In this document: positions 39,478 through 47,066 of the stretch, one piece after another
Position numbering within the stretch: position 1 is the first letter of the stretch
Layout: every line of letters begins with the position of its first letter
NCBI RefSeq assembly: GCF_018326425.1
Contig: NZ_AP024601.1
Location: forward strand, 360,001-424,000
Reading direction: 5' to 3'
DNA from: Polycladomyces abyssicola
Lineage (GTDB): Bacteria; Bacillota; Bacilli; Thermoactinomycetales; JIR-001
Length of the DNA: 64,000 bases
Position numbers and translations under genes: made by a program
Notes under the pieces: model-generated
What the model was told of the DNA's origin: nothing
Database searches by the model: none
The model's input: the letters and a program-made list of their open reading frames with translations, nothing else

Positions 39478-39576
39478 TCAGCAATTGACAGTGGCAGGGA
39501 TGCGGATCCGTTCCGCCAGTCGGGTGGCGATCAGCCCGAGTAGAAAGACGACGGACATGGGGGCATTTGGTAACAT
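39478..39576 (-). pseudogene. N-terminal remnant of a cation:proton antiporter-like gene
   Basis: On the minus strand a 32-codon frame reads MSVVFLLGLIATRLAERIRI then PATVNC and stop. The first hydrophobic helix followed by RLAERIRIPA is typical of the start of CPA-type Na+/H+ antiporters. Homology ends after IPAT. It is probably debris of an older gene; the fragment is short, so the assignment is tentative. Confidence 0.4.
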
Positions 39577-39617
39577 AACCATAACTCGCTCATTTAACCT
39601 CAAAAATGCGATCTTTA

Positions 39618-39690
39618 TTGACAGAAAAGAAAGTTTAATTTAATATTATGTTATAGAAACGATATTATGAAAAACGTAATATTAATAGAG
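39618..39690 (+). promoter_or_regulatory. Promoter with operator-like TATTATG/ACGTAATATTA repeats
   Basis: TTGACA (39618-39623) and TAATAT (39641-39646) are separated by 17 bases, a near-consensus sigma-A promoter. Downstream lie AATATTATGTTATAG, GATATTATG and ACGTAATATTAATAG, related to the TATATTACGTATTA sequences at 24681 and 30581. It would drive the zinc-ribbon, dehydrogenase, thiolase and aldehyde dehydrogenase genes. Confidence 0.65.
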
Positions 39691-39723
39691 TGATGGAAAT
39701 AGGGCAAGTCAAAATCGAAATAT

Positions 39724-39915
39724 TTGGAGAGGATTTCTATGTTGGCAGAGAAGCAAATGGTCCCTCATTGTTCATTCTGTAATTCAACCGATGTCACCCT
39801 CTTGTCCCCATTCGGAACCGCACAACTCGTTCGTCAATATTATTGTAACGGCTGTCACAGTGTCTTTGAGTTTATCAGATGGCAGAACTCCGAGATGGAT
39901 CAAGAGGAGGTGTAG
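39724..39915 (+). CDS. Free-standing PaaD C-terminal zinc ribbon domain
   Basis: The 63-residue protein has Cys11-x2-Cys14 and Cys36-x2-Cys39 around LLSPFGTAQLVRQYY. Full-length PaaD proteins end in a ribbon of the pattern CPxC...SEFGST-CK-LYRC--C-EPFDYFK; the FGT segment, the spacing and the final CHSVFEFIRW match this. The N-terminal PaaD domain is encoded separately at 31925. Together the two proteins have about the length of one PaaD (105 plus 63 residues). TTTGGAGAGGATTTCT precedes the ATG. It is the first gene of a new operon. Confidence 0.75.
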   Translation: MERISMLAEKQMVPHCSFCNSTDVTLLSPFGTAQLVRQYYCNGCHSVFEFIRWQNSEMDQEEV

Positions 39916-39920
39916 AAAAG

Positions 39921-40778
39921 ATGTCGAGTACTACGGTTGGGGTAGTCGGATCTGGCACCATGGGGTCCGGAATCGCACAAGTGGTTGCACAAAACGGTTT
40001 TAACGTCCTCCTCTTTGACATCAAAGAAGAGATTGTGATCGAGTCTCTTACGAGAATGAGAACCCGCTTGGAGAAACTGGTTGAAAAAGGAAAAATATTA
40101 AGAGATGAATTAGAAGAAATAAATAAACGAATTCAGACGAGTACTGACTTATCGGATATGCGGGTTTGCCAGTTTGTGATTGAGGCGGCTCCCGAAAAAT
40201 TAAGTATAAAAAAAGACATCTTCCAGCAACTAGATAAGTATTGTTCCGAGGAAACCATTTTAGCAACAAATACCTCTTCGCTTTCGATCACCGAGATCGG
40301 GAGTATTACCCGCCGTCCGGAAAGAGTCGCCGGTATGCATTTCTTCAATCCTGTGCCTTTAATGCCGCTGGTGGAAGTGATTAGAGGGGTAATAACAGAG
40401 GAAGAAACGGTCAAGGCTCTTGTTCAATTCGCCAAAGCACTCCGTAAGATCCCCGTCACTTGTGAGGATACGCCAGGGTTTATTGTGAACAGGATCGCCC
40501 GTCCTTTTTACAATGAAGCATTGAAAATTCATGGTGAACGCTTGGCTACTATTGAGCAAATTGACCGTATAATGAAAAAAGAAGGAAAATTCAGGATGGG
40601 GCCTTTTGAATTGCAAGATTTAATCGGGATCGATATTAATTTTTCCACCACCGAATCAGTTCATCAGGGGTTTTTTGGAGAAGAACGCTTTCGCCCGCAT
40701 TATTATCAGCAACGGATGATGCAATCAGGCAAGCTAGGCAGAAAGGCGGGTGTTGGTTATTACAATTATGACAACTAA
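39921..40778 (+). CDS. 3-hydroxyacyl-CoA dehydrogenase (PaaH-like)
   Basis: This 285-residue NAD enzyme has VGVVGSGTMGSGIAQVVA (Rossmann GxGxxG), NTSSLSITEI and the catalytic segment GMHFFNPVPLMPLVEV with His140 and Asn143. The C-terminal dimer domain includes DTPGFIVNRIARPF and FRMGPFELQDLIGID. It would oxidise a 3-hydroxyadipyl-CoA-type intermediate. The ATG at 39921 lies 3 bp after the zinc-ribbon stop, behind GAGGAGGTGTAGAAAAG. Confidence 0.9.
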   Translation: MSSTTVGVVGSGTMGSGIAQVVAQNGFNVLLFDIKEEIVIESLTRMRTRLEKLVEKGKILRDELEEINKRIQTSTDLSDMRVCQFVIEAAPEKLSIKKDIFQQLDKYCSEETILATNTSSLSITEIGSITRRPERVAGMHFFNPVPLMPLVEVIRGVITEEETVKALVQFAKALRKIPVTCEDTPGFIVNRIARPFYNEALKIHGERLATIEQIDRIMKKEGKFRMGPFELQDLIGIDINFSTTESVHQGFFGEERFRPHYYQQRMMQSGKLGRKAGVGYYNYDN

Positions 40779-41508
40779 GTTAAGAGTTTCTGTTGTAGGT
40801 GACGGTTCATTAACTGAATCGATCATCATGGGATTGAAGACAAGAGGGCATGACGTAGTCTCCGGAAATGAAATAAAAAAACAAGAAAAGGACATTGATT
40901 TAGTCATCGAAACCACCAATCTTGATCTCGACCGGAAGAAGAATAATCTTCAGGAAATTGAACCATTCATTGGGCAAGATGTCTTGATTCTCAGTACCTG
41001 CCTTGGAGTAACAGCAACTGAAACCGCTTCCTGGTTAAAATATCCCAGTCGTTTAGTGGGATTCGCCGCATTCGCACCCTGGGAGGGCGCGGAGTTGATT
41101 GAGGTAGCACCGGCCCTTCAAACGAATTCCACCTATTTGGATCACACGCGGCAATTTTTTCAACTGCTTGGCAAAGAAATTGAAATCGTTGATGACGAAG
41201 TGGGATTGGTTTTCCCTAGAATTTTGTCACTGATTATTAATGAAGCGGTATTTGCTTTAACTGAAGGCATTGCCAGTGCTGAAGACATTGATATCGCTAT
41301 GACCAAAGGAACTAATTATCCCATGGGACCACTTGCCTGGGCGGACGAAATTGGAATTGATGATGTCTATGCGGTTTTAGCGGGACTCTATAGGAACTTG
41401 GGTGAAGACCGCTACCGGCCCGCTCCCAAATTGCGAAAGATGGTCCACGCTGGTTGGCTGGGGAAAAAGTCCGGCAAGGGTTTCTATAACTACAAGATCG
41501 AGGAGTGA
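40768..41508 (+). CDS. 3-hydroxyacyl-CoA dehydrogenase homologue lacking catalytic residues
   Basis: The 246-residue protein aligns with the preceding dehydrogenase but the Rossmann glycine motif is altered ([10 protein letters not shown]) and the catalytic HFFNP becomes AAFAP: His is Ala100 and Asn is Ala103. The C-terminal domain is well kept ([45 protein letters not shown]). It is likely a pseudoenzyme that pairs with the active protein, or acts on another substrate. It overlaps the previous gene by 11 bases. The open frame and intact end argue against a pseudogene. Confidence 0.8.
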   Translation: MTTKLRVSVVGDGSLTESIIMGLKTRGHDVVSGNEIKKQEKDIDLVIETTNLDLDRKKNNLQEIEPFIGQDVLILSTCLGVTATETASWLKYPSRLVGFAAFAPWEGAELIEVAPALQTNSTYLDHTRQFFQLLGKEIEIVDDEVGLVFPRILSLIINEAVFALTEGIASAEDIDIAMTKGTNYPMGPLAWADEIGIDDVYAVLAGLYRNLGEDRYRPAPKLRKMVHAGWLGKKSGKGFYNYKIEE

Positions 41509-41519
41509 AGAAAACGGGG

Positions 41520-42719
41520 ATGAGAGAGGCGGTAATCATTGATGCCGTTCGGACGCCGATCGGAAGATACAACGGAGCCTTGAGAGATGTAAGACCGGAT
41601 GATTTAGCTGCACATGTCATTCGGGAATTGCTGAAAAGAAACCCGATCGATCCTTCCATCGTAGATGATGTCATATTTGGGTGTACTAATCAAGCCGGTG
41701 AAGATAATCGAAACGTGGCTCGGATGGCTGTGCTGCTGTCCGGCATGCCGGAAACGGTGCCTGGAGTTACTGTGAATCGTCTTTGTGCCTCCGGTTTGGA
41801 AGCGCTTAATAAAGCGGCGTCAGCCATAAAATCAGATCTTGGAGATGTCTTTATTGCCGGTGGAACGGAAAGTATGACGCGCGCACCTTACGTATTGATG
41901 AAACCTCAGCTTGGCGGAATGAGGCAGAATCACACCTTGCAAGATACGACCATTGGCTGGCGTTTCGTCAATCCTGCTTTGGCTAAACAATATCCCCCCA
42001 TCAGTTTGGGGGAAACCGCGGAGAATGTTGCAGACCGTTATGGAATCTCCCGGGAGGAACAGGACGAATTTGCGCTGCTCAGTCAAAACAAAGCAAATAA
42101 TGCAATCAAGAGTGGGCGATTTAAGGATGAGATCGTCCCGATCCGCATACCCCAGCCCAAAGGAGACCCGGTCCTTTTTGATACGGACGAGCATCCGCGG
42201 CCGGATACAACCCTAGAAAAACTCGCCCAACTAAAACCTGCATTTAAGGAGGGGGGAACCGTTACAGCTGGCAATTCATCAGGGATCAATGACGGAGCGA
42301 GTGCGCTTTTGATCATGGAAAAGCGTAAGGCTGAAGAATTGGGTTTAAAACCGATGGCCCGGATTGTCACTTCGGCTGTTTCTGGCGTACATCCGTCTTA
42401 CATGGGAATCGGGCCCATTCCAGCTACAAAAAAAGCGTTGCAAAGAGCCGGGTTGTCCGTTAAACAAATAGACCTGATCGAAATTAATGAAGCTTTCGCT
42501 TCCCAATCCATTGCTTGTATCAGAGAGCTTGGTTTTGATATGGACAAAGTGAATGTGAATGGAGGGGCAATCGCGCTGGGGCATCCATTGGGATGCAGCG
42601 GGGCCCGGATCGTGACCACGCTCATTCATGAAATGAAGCGCAGAGATTGCCGTTATGGGTTAGCTACCATGTGTGTTGGAGTTGGTCAAGGCATCGCTAC
42701 TATTATTGAAAAATTATAA
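41520..42719 (+). CDS. Acetyl-CoA acyltransferase / 3-oxoadipyl-CoA-type thiolase
   Basis: The 399-residue thiolase has the nucleophile Cys89 in [11 protein letters not shown], His355 in [14 protein letters not shown] and Cys385 in MCVGVGQG. Sequence type and context (after the hydroxyacyl-CoA dehydrogenase) fit the PaaJ role: cleavage of 3-oxoadipyl-CoA to acetyl-CoA and succinyl-CoA. The ATG at 41520 was preferred over GTG 41505, which is too close to GAGGAG. An acetoacetyl-CoA or general beta-oxidation thiolase cannot be excluded. Confidence 0.9.
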   Translation: MREAVIIDAVRTPIGRYNGALRDVRPDDLAAHVIRELLKRNPIDPSIVDDVIFGCTNQAGEDNRNVARMAVLLSGMPETVPGVTVNRLCASGLEALNKAASAIKSDLGDVFIAGGTESMTRAPYVLMKPQLGGMRQNHTLQDTTIGWRFVNPALAKQYPPISLGETAENVADRYGISREEQDEFALLSQNKANNAIKSGRFKDEIVPIRIPQPKGDPVLFDTDEHPRPDTTLEKLAQLKPAFKEGGTVTAGNSSGINDGASALLIMEKRKAEELGLKPMARIVTSAVSGVHPSYMGIGPIPATKKALQRAGLSVKQIDLIEINEAFASQSIACIRELGFDMDKVNVNGGAIALGHPLGCSGARIVTTLIHEMKRRDCRYGLATMCVGVGQGIATIIEKL

Positions 42720-42731
42720 AGGGGGCTCTAC

Positions 42732-44213
42732 ATGATGATCAAAGAGAGATATCAACTATTCATTAACGGTCAATACGTGGACAGCAGCAACGGGGAATTT
42801 TTTGAAACGCATAACCCTGCCACAGAAGAAGTGCTGGCGACTGTTGCAAAAGCGACAAAGGAAGATGTAGACAAAGCGGTCGAAGCGGCACGTGCTGCAT
42901 TTGAATCAGGGAAGTGGCGGAAGTTTACAGGAGCTAAAAGAGGGCGGTTGTTGAACAAAATTGCCAGTATCATGAGAAGCCGTTTTGATGAGCTGGTTCG
43001 CGCTGAGGTTCTCAACAGCGGAAAGACAGTAGACGCGGCCAAAGGCCAAATCATGCAGGCCATAGAGGATTTTGAATTTTACGCTGCAGCAGCCATTACA
43101 TTAGGAGGGGAAACAAAGCCGGTTCCCAACGGTTTCTTTAACTATACGGTAAAAGAACCTGTTGGCGTATGCGGACAAATCATACCTTGGAATTATCCCT
43201 TAATGATGGCTGCGTGGAAGATTGCACCTGCTTTGGCTGCCGGATGTACGGTTGTCTTAAAACCAGCTAGCTATACTCCGATTACTGCTTATATGCTGGC
43301 CGAAATTTGCCACGAGGCAGGTGTTCCCGAAGGAGTCATCAATGTCATCACAGGAAGCGGCTCAGAGATTGGTCCTTATATGACGGAGCACCCGGGAATT
43401 GACAAAATTGCATTTACGGGTGAGACGGCGACCGGGAAAGATATCATGGCCCGTGCGTCCGGCACATTGAAGCGTGTCACATTGGAGTTGGGCGGGAAAT
43501 CTCCCAATATCGTCTTTGACGATTGTGATATTGACGCTGCGGTTGATGGTTCACTTTACGGAATCTTCTATAATACAGGACAATCTTGTGAAGCGCGTTC
43601 ACGCCTGTTTGTTCACGAAAAAATTTACGATATCTTTATGGAAAAATTCCTTGAAAAAGCCTCTCGTTTACGTGTAGGGGATCCTTTTGAAAAAGGGGTT
43701 CATATCGGGGCCGTAATTTCTGCAAGCCATGAGAAAGTCATTGACAGCTATGTGAAATTGGCAGTGGAAGAAGGAGCCGAAGTGCTTTTCGGCGGTAAGC
43801 GTCCTGAAGGTCCCGCCTTTGAAAAAGGACATTGGTATATGCCGACGATTATCGGAAATGTAACCAATGACATGCGGGTTGCCCAAGAGGAAATCTTTGG
43901 CCCGGTTGTAGTAGTTATGAAATTTAATGACGAAGAGGAAGTCATTCGTCAAGCCAATGACACGATTTTCGGCTTGGGGTCAGCCATTTGGACGAAGGAT
44001 CATGGAAGGGCTCATCGTGTTGCTGCTGCGATCCGTGCTGGTATTGTAATGGTGAACTCTCCGATCTCTGCATTCCCCGGAACACCATTTGGGGGATATA
44101 AGCAATCCGGTTTTGGAAGAGAGTTGGCACTTGAGACCTTGGATCTTTATACAGAAACAAAAAGCGTGCTCTCTTATGTTGGAAGCCGCCCGCTGAATCT
44201 GTTCGGACTTTGA
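42732..44213 (+). CDS. Aldehyde dehydrogenase family protein
   Basis: The 493-residue NAD(P) aldehyde dehydrogenase has the active-site Glu252 in LELGGKSPN and Cys286 in NTGQSCEARSR, with IPWNYPLMMAAWK and PFGGYKQSGFGRE. It may oxidise the ring-cleavage semialdehyde, a step done by the aldehyde dehydrogenase domain of fused PaaZ in other bacteria, or an aromatic aldehyde feeding the pathway. AAGGGGGCTCTAC precedes two ATGs. It is the last gene of the operon that starts at 39724. Confidence 0.9.
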   Translation: MMIKERYQLFINGQYVDSSNGEFFETHNPATEEVLATVAKATKEDVDKAVEAARAAFESGKWRKFTGAKRGRLLNKIASIMRSRFDELVRAEVLNSGKTVDAAKGQIMQAIEDFEFYAAAAITLGGETKPVPNGFFNYTVKEPVGVCGQIIPWNYPLMMAAWKIAPALAAGCTVVLKPASYTPITAYMLAEICHEAGVPEGVINVITGSGSEIGPYMTEHPGIDKIAFTGETATGKDIMARASGTLKRVTLELGGKSPNIVFDDCDIDAAVDGSLYGIFYNTGQSCEARSRLFVHEKIYDIFMEKFLEKASRLRVGDPFEKGVHIGAVISASHEKVIDSYVKLAVEEGAEVLFGGKRPEGPAFEKGHWYMPTIIGNVTNDMRVAQEEIFGPVVVVMKFNDEEEVIRQANDTIFGLGSAIWTKDHGRAHRVAAAIRAGIVMVNSPISAFPGTPFGGYKQSGFGRELALETLDLYTETKSVLSYVGSRPLNLFGL

Positions 44214-44322
44214 TACTATGATTATTAAACGAACGTCAAAAAATCGTATAAAAAAGTTGAATGATTAAATTAATTATGTATGTATATTATGTATTTAGAA
44301 CGATTGTTTGAATAAACATATT

Positions 44323-44845
44323 AAACGCTGGACAAAATTGCCCGTTCACCCCAAGTCTATATGCCTGCCCGGAAGGGCATACGGTGGGCGGCGGGCTGGA
44401 AATGGCCCTTGGCTGCGATCTTCGCTTCATGGGAGATGAAGCAGGAAAAATCGGACTTCCAGAAGTTACCCTGGGAGTGCTGGCCGGGACGGGCGGAACG
44501 CAGCGGCTGGCCCGCCTTGTCGGATACTCCCGGGCGCTGGATATGAATATTACCGGCGATTTGCTGACCCCGCATGAAGCGTTGGAAATCGGCCTGGTGA
44601 ATAAAGTGTTCCCGCAAGCGGAAACAAGGGCGAAAACGCTGGAGTACGCGAGAAAGATCGCGAAAAGCGCCACCTATGCTGTATCCAACATTAAGCTGTC
44701 GATCATGAACGGAAAGGAAATGCCGCTCAATGTGGCCATCCGCTACGAAGGGGAACTGCAAAATCTTCTGTTCCGCTCCGAAGATGCCAAAGAAGGACTA
44801 AGCGCATTCATAGAAAAACGCCAACCCGATTGGCAAGGTTATTAA
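44323..44845 (+). pseudogene. Truncated, frameshifted duplicate of the hydratase at 33932
   Basis: Bases 44323-44839 correspond to 34209-34726. I found two substitutions and one deleted T (TATATGCC versus TATATTGCC), all in the first 60 bases; the remainder reads as identical. The 5' third of the gene and the ribosome binding site are absent. A frame from 44384 to 44845 stays open, but has no Shine-Dalgarno. Near-identity shows a very recent duplication or gene conversion. Confidence 0.92.
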
Positions 44846-44869
44846 TTGACCAGGATTTCAATTCTTTAA

Positions 44870-44904
44870 AACAATATCGGTCTGTTAGACCGGTATTGTT
44901 TTTT
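44870..44904 (+). terminator. Terminator after the duplicated hydratase fragment
   Basis: AACAATATCGGTCT pairs with AGACCGGTATTGTT around GTT and is followed by T's. It resembles the hairpin downstream of the hydratase at 29663-29704, so it may have been carried along with an ancestral copy of that gene. Confidence 0.85.
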
Positions 44905-44970
44905 AACAGAATACTGAACTCCTATCCCGCCAAAAATAATATTTCAAGAAACCTTGTATAATCTAATCCA

Positions 44971-45213
44971 AGCTTTGTCGAGAGCACCACACTCGTTCAC
45001 GAATACCGGAAATTCTTATTCTTGGATCCCGGTTTTCCTGTAGATCTTCTGCCGGCAAACTGGAGCGGGTTCAAAGCAAGAGAGTTGTTTTTCAATATTC
45101 ACCAACTATTATCTGTGCCAGCCATAAGATATTTTGAAACGATGTTTGAACAAGTACCTGACCGCGAATATGTTTCGAATAGGGCTAAGGCGATAAATCC
45201 TTTTATTGTTTAA
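44971..45213 (+). pseudogene. C-terminal fragment of a second PaaX
   Basis: The frame reads LVHEYRKFLFLDPGFPVDLL, then PANWSGFKARELFFNIHQLL and ends AKAINPFIV. This matches the last 80 residues of the intact PaaX at 25359 (LVHEYRKFLFKDPGFPLDLLPQKWSG, GAINPFLG). No N-terminal DNA-binding domain or start remains. It lies just upstream of the flavoprotein gene and is probably not translated. Confidence 0.87.
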
Positions 45214-45268
45214 TCGTGAAGCTATTTTTATGCTTTAGATTTGGTGAATGAATTAAGGAAGTGATGGG

Positions 45269-46249
45269 ATGAGAAAAAACCGGGTGGCAGAGATTCTTCA
45301 AGTTCGATATCCCATTATCGAAGGCGGGATGGCTTATGTGGGGAATGGAGAATTGGCAGCAGCAGTGTCAAACGCCGGGGGATTTGGACAGGTAGCTGCG
45401 TCCGGACGCACTCCCGAAGACTTTGAAGAGCAAATCCAAATCGCTTCCTCACGAACCGATAAACCTTTCGGTGTAAATATACCAATCAGCAAATATTTTG
45501 TAAATGATTCCTATTTTCGTGTTGTTGAGGCTCATAAAGATCGAATCCAGGCCATCAGTTTGGGATCCGGGGATCCCCGGCCTTATATCCCTTATTTCAA
45601 GGAATTAGGCTTGAAGGTCATGGTTTTGGTAGGTTCGGTAAAACATGCTGTGAATGCGGAAAAATCGGGAGCTGACATTGTCATTTGTGAAGGCTTTGAA
45701 GCGGGAGGGCGCAACAGTCCGTTTGAATTGACCCTGTTTAGTCTTGTCCCACAAGTCAGAAGAGCAGTCAGGATTCCAGTCGTAGCGGCCGGTGGGATCG
45801 TAACCGGACATGGAGTGGTCGCTGCCATGGCGTTGGGCGCAGAAGGGGTACAAATGGGTACCCGCTTCATTGCTACGAAAGAATGCCCGGCCCATGAACA
45901 TTATAAGAGAAAGCTGCTTGAAGCGGAGGACAATGACACGGTTATTATAGAGAGAAGCATTGGCGGGGTTAACAGAGTTTTAAATACGCCCTATGTCAAT
46001 CAAATAACAGAACTTGAAAAAAACCAGCCTGCGTTTGATCAGCTGTATCCCCTTATAAATGGAAGAAGAAATCGCATTGCGGCCATCGACGGCCATATCA
46101 ACGATGGCTGGCTTCATGCGGGGCAGTCGGTTGGTTTAATTACCTCCATCATGAGCGCTGGCGAAGTGATTCAACAGATCCTACAGGAAGTGAAGGAATG
46201 CGGTCTTCGTTTGAATCAGTCTTTGGAAGAGTTGCTGGCAACTGATTAG
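45269..46249 (+). CDS. Nitronate monooxygenase / enoyl-reductase family FMN protein
   Basis: This 326-residue TIM-barrel flavoprotein of the NMO/FabK group has YPIIEGGMAYVGNGELAAAVSNAGGFG, CEGFEAGGRNSPFELTLFSLVP and VVAAGGIVTGHGVVAAMALGAEGVQMGTRF. The group includes nitronate monooxygenases, FabK enoyl-ACP reductases and the steroid-ring enzyme IpdC. In this context a reductase for a cyclic or unsaturated acyl-CoA is plausible but unproven. GGAAGTGATGGG precedes the ATG. It starts a three-gene set with the hydratase and MBL genes. Confidence 0.82.
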   Translation: MRKNRVAEILQVRYPIIEGGMAYVGNGELAAAVSNAGGFGQVAASGRTPEDFEEQIQIASSRTDKPFGVNIPISKYFVNDSYFRVVEAHKDRIQAISLGSGDPRPYIPYFKELGLKVMVLVGSVKHAVNAEKSGADIVICEGFEAGGRNSPFELTLFSLVPQVRRAVRIPVVAAGGIVTGHGVVAAMALGAEGVQMGTRFIATKECPAHEHYKRKLLEAEDNDTVIIERSIGGVNRVLNTPYVNQITELEKNQPAFDQLYPLINGRRNRIAAIDGHINDGWLHAGQSVGLITSIMSAGEVIQQILQEVKECGLRLNQSLEELLATD

Positions 46250-46277
46250 ATTATGAATGAAGGCGGAGGGAAAACTT

Positions 46278-47054
46278 ATGGTCAGTAACAACTATGAAAC
46301 GATCAAGTTTTATGTTGAAGAAGGTGTAGCCTTTCTTGTTTTAAGTCGGCCACCAGTCAATGTAATGAATATTCAAATGATGGAAGAAATTTCTGATGCT
46401 CTTTTCAGTATTCGAAGCAATCGGAATCTGCATGCCTTAGTCATTCGTGCCGAGGGAAAAGTCTTTTCTGCAGGAGTTTCTGTAGAGGATCATATGGGAG
46501 ATAAGGCAGAACCGATGTTGCATCTATTTCATAAAATGTTTCACCTTCTTATTGAAATTCCCTGTCCAACCATTGCGGTTGTTGAAGGGCCAGCTATTGG
46601 CGGCGGATGTGAATTAGCTACCTTCTGTGATATCGTGTATGCAACGGAAAAGGCCAAGTTTGGACAACCGGAAATTAATTTGGGTCTGTTTCCGCCGGTT
46701 TCAGTTGTGACGTTCCCGTGGTTGACGGGATTTAATAGAACCATGGAATTACTGTTAACAGGAGAAACCATTGACGCCCATAAAGCGTATGAATGGGGAT
46801 TTGTGAATCGCGTTTTGTCGCCGGAAGATTTGGAAACGAATCTTAAACAATTATTAAGTAAACTGAAAAATAAAAGCACAGTAGCTCTTCGTTTGACAAG
46901 AAAAGCTGTCCGTGAAGCCATGGCTTCCAGTTTTGCCTCCTCCATTGGAAAAGTTGAGCAGATATATTTTCGGGATTTGATACAATCGGAAGACGCTCAA
47001 GAAGGACTCCGTTCTTTTATAGAGAAAAGAGAGCCGGTCTGGAAGAATTCCTAG
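46278..47054 (+). CDS. Crotonase resembling cyclohexa-1,5-dienecarbonyl-CoA hydratase (Dch)
   Basis: This 258-residue crotonase has the unusual SAGVSVEDHM where ordinary hydratases have SAGAD, followed by GGGCELATFCD and KFGQPEINLGLFPPVSV, and ends SEDAQEGLRSFIEKREPVWKN. The SVE-HM and FGQPEI-LGVF-P motifs are typical of Dch-like hydratases, known from benzoyl-CoA degradation. No benzoyl-CoA reductase is present, so the true substrate may be another cyclic or conjugated acyl-CoA. ATG 46278 follows GGCGGAGGGAAAACTT. Confidence 0.78.
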   Translation: MVSNNYETIKFYVEEGVAFLVLSRPPVNVMNIQMMEEISDALFSIRSNRNLHALVIRAEGKVFSAGVSVEDHMGDKAEPMLHLFHKMFHLLIEIPCPTIAVVEGPAIGGGCELATFCDIVYATEKAKFGQPEINLGLFPPVSVVTFPWLTGFNRTMELLLTGETIDAHKAYEWGFVNRVLSPEDLETNLKQLLSKLKNKSTVALRLTRKAVREAMASSFASSIGKVEQIYFRDLIQSEDAQEGLRSFIEKREPVWKNS

Positions 47055-47066
47055 GAGGCGGACATT

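Noticed and set aside
44384-44845. Open frame that could be a short, functional hydratase
   Set aside because: It lacks the N-terminal oxyanion region and a Shine-Dalgarno, and is a frameshifted duplicate of 34209-34726.
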